This document shows positions 62,884-64,000 of a DNA stretch of 64,000 nt, in pieces. The translations under genes were made by a program, and so were the position numbers. The notes beneath the pieces are model-generated. The model was not told the origin of the DNA and made no database searches. It saw nothing but the letters and a program-made list of their open reading frames with translations. The DNA comes from Limnobaculum parvum (GTDB lineage: Bacteria; Pseudomonadota; Gammaproteobacteria; Enterobacterales; Enterobacteriaceae), in the NCBI RefSeq assembly GCF_003096015.2, contig NZ_CP029185.2:2080001-2144000 (forward strand), read 5' to 3'. The stretch's first letter is position 1. Every line of letters starts with the position of its first letter.

Positions 62884-64000
62884 TTGTTAATTAGCAATAA
62901 TATTACTATGCAGTTTGGCTCCAAGCCGCTGTTTGAAAACATTTCAGTCAAATTTGGCGGTGGTAATCGCTACGGTCTAATTGGTGCTAACGGTAGTGGT
63001 AAATCCACTTTTATGAAGATTCTGGGTGGCGATTTAACCCCTTCTGGCGGCAACGTATTTCTTGATCCTAATGAACGTCTGGGTAAACTGAAACAGGATC
63101 AGTTTGCCTACGAAGAGTACAGCGTATTGGATACCGTCATTATGGGCCACGCTGAACTTTGGGAAGTAAAAGAAGAACGCGATCGCATCTATAATCTGCC
63201 GGAAATGAGTGAAGAAGATGGGCTAAAAGTCGCCGATCTGGAAGTTCAGTACGGTGAGATGGATGGATATACCGCGGAGTCCCGCGCCGGTGAACTTCTG
63301 TTAGGTGTCGGTATTCCGGTAGAACAACATTATGGCCCAATGAGCGAAGTGGCCCCCGGCTGGAAACTTCGGGTATTGCTGGCTCAAGCGCTATTTGCCA
63401 ATCCAGATATTCTTCTGCTCGACGAACCAACCAACAACTTGGATATTGATACTATCCGCTGGTTGGAGCAAACGCTAAACGACCGTAACAGTACCATGAT
63501 CATCATTTCCCATGACCGTCACTTCTTGAATATGGTATGCACCCATATGGCCGATTTGGACTACGGCGAGCTTCGTGTCTATCCGGGTAACTATGATGAG
63601 TATATGACTGCATCAACTCAGGCTCGCGAGCGCCTGCTGGCAGACAATGCCAAGAAAAAGGCACAAATTAACGAATTGCAATCTTTCGTTAGCCGTTTTA
63701 GCGCCAACGCGTCTAAATCCCGTCAGGCCACTTCCCGGGCACGGCAGATTGATAAAATTCAGTTGGAAGAAGTTAAAGCCTCCAGCCGTCAAAATCCATT
63801 TATCCGTTTTGAACAAGATAAGAAACTGTTCCGTAATGCGCTGGAAGTGGAAAACCTGTCAAAAGGTTATGACGGTAATACCCCACTGTTTAAGAACATC
63901 AATCTGATGTTGGAAGTAGGCGAAAAAGTGGCTGTACTAGGTACCAACGGTGTGGGTAAAACCACCCTGCTGAAAACCTTAATCGGTGAACTGACGCCAG
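62884..64000 (+). CDS. ybiT: ABC-F family ATPase YbiT, 5' part (3' end outside window)
   Basis: ABC-F proteins are soluble twin-ATPase proteins that act on the ribosome; YbiT's own role is only partly known. About 372 residues are in the window, aligned closely with E. coli YbiT: Walker A GANGSGKST near 36, MSEVAPGWKLRVLLAQALF (signature region) near 152, LLLDEPTNNLDID near 178, SHDRHFLN near 208, the basic inter-domain linker (SRQATSRARQIDKI near 280) and the second Walker A GTNGVGKTT near 354. I choose TTG 62884 because the product then begins LISNNITMQFG, matching the E. coli N-terminus; ATG 62908 would remove eight conserved residues. An in-frame stop lies just upstream at 62872. Confidence 0.9.
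   Translation, partial: MLISNNITMQFGSKPLFENISVKFGGGNRYGLIGANGSGKSTFMKILGGDLTPSGGNVFLDPNERLGKLKQDQFAYEEYSVLDTVIMGHAELWEVKEERDRIYNLPEMSEEDGLKVADLEVQYGEMDGYTAESRAGELLLGVGIPVEQHYGPMSEVAPGWKLRVLLAQALFANPDILLLDEPTNNLDIDTIRWLEQTLNDRNSTMIIISHDRHFLNMVCTHMADLDYGELRVYPGNYDEYMTASTQARERLLADNAKKKAQINELQSFVSRFSANASKSRQATSRARQIDKIQLEEVKASSRQNPFIRFEQDKKLFRNALEVENLSKGYDGNTPLFKNINLMLEVGEKVAVLGTNGVGKTTLLKTLIGELTP

Noticed and set aside
1..64000. Prophage, transposon, CRISPR array, rRNA or tRNA genes
   Set aside because: No integrase, transposase, phage structural gene, regularly spaced repeat or cloverleaf-type sequence was seen.

Overview
The window is chromosomal DNA of a Gram-negative enteric bacterium (order Enterobacterales). 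Many proteins are close, nearly full-length relatives of Escherichia coli proteins: SbcB, MaeA, FolE, MoeA/MoeB, DusC, PutA/PutP, GlgBXCAP, YedI, YohC, YbiT. Gene order matches no E. coli region as a whole, and base composition is moderate with very AT-rich intergenic DNA. A Budviciaceae-type genome (Budvicia, Pragia, Limnobaculum) would fit, but that is a guess from gene content. I saw no rRNA, tRNA, CRISPR array, insertion sequence, integrase or phage gene.

Layout. 1-7570: 3' end of an autotransporter adhesin, an orphan fucO, a frameshifted K+ channel-like gene, sbcB, and a carbamate kinase gene on the minus strand. 7571-13967: a divergent control region with two CRP-like sites, an MFS permease, the three oxamate carbamoyltransferase genes (allF/fdrA, allG/ylbE frameshifted, allH/ylbF) and the LysR regulator allS. 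With the kinase this looks like a compact, energy-conserving oxalurate module lacking the rest of the allantoin pathway. 14037-24463: puuP, yohJ-yohK, maeA, sanA, folE-yeiB, moeA-moeB. 24538-28526: a secreted unknown protein, a WG-repeat protein and dusC. 28575-34307: a minus-strand chaperone-usher fimbrial operon (major pilin, chaperone, usher, minor pilin, adhesin) with a frameshifted usher. 35092-38929: two tandem pbpG paralogues, yedI and yohC.

39682-49389 is the complete glycogen operon glgB-glgX-glgC-glgA-glgP. 49566-56256 holds a GyrI-like gene and the divergent proline genes putP and putA, whose shared 643-bp control region carries four GTTGCA-type PutA operator motifs. 56453-61351 is a sugar-acid catabolic locus: an IclR regulator convergent with MFS permease, IlvD/Edd dehydratase and DapA/YagE-type aldolase genes, with palindromes upstream that are candidate operators. 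The window ends with a TPR protein and the start of the ABC-F gene ybiT.

The most striking pattern is that three genes (K+ channel, allG, fimbrial usher) are each broken inside a run of exactly six G (coding strand), and each would be restored by one more G. Intact runs of 6, 7 and 8 G or C occur in other genes of the window. Either these are base-calling errors in 7-G runs or they are slippage-prone on/off switches; raw reads would decide.
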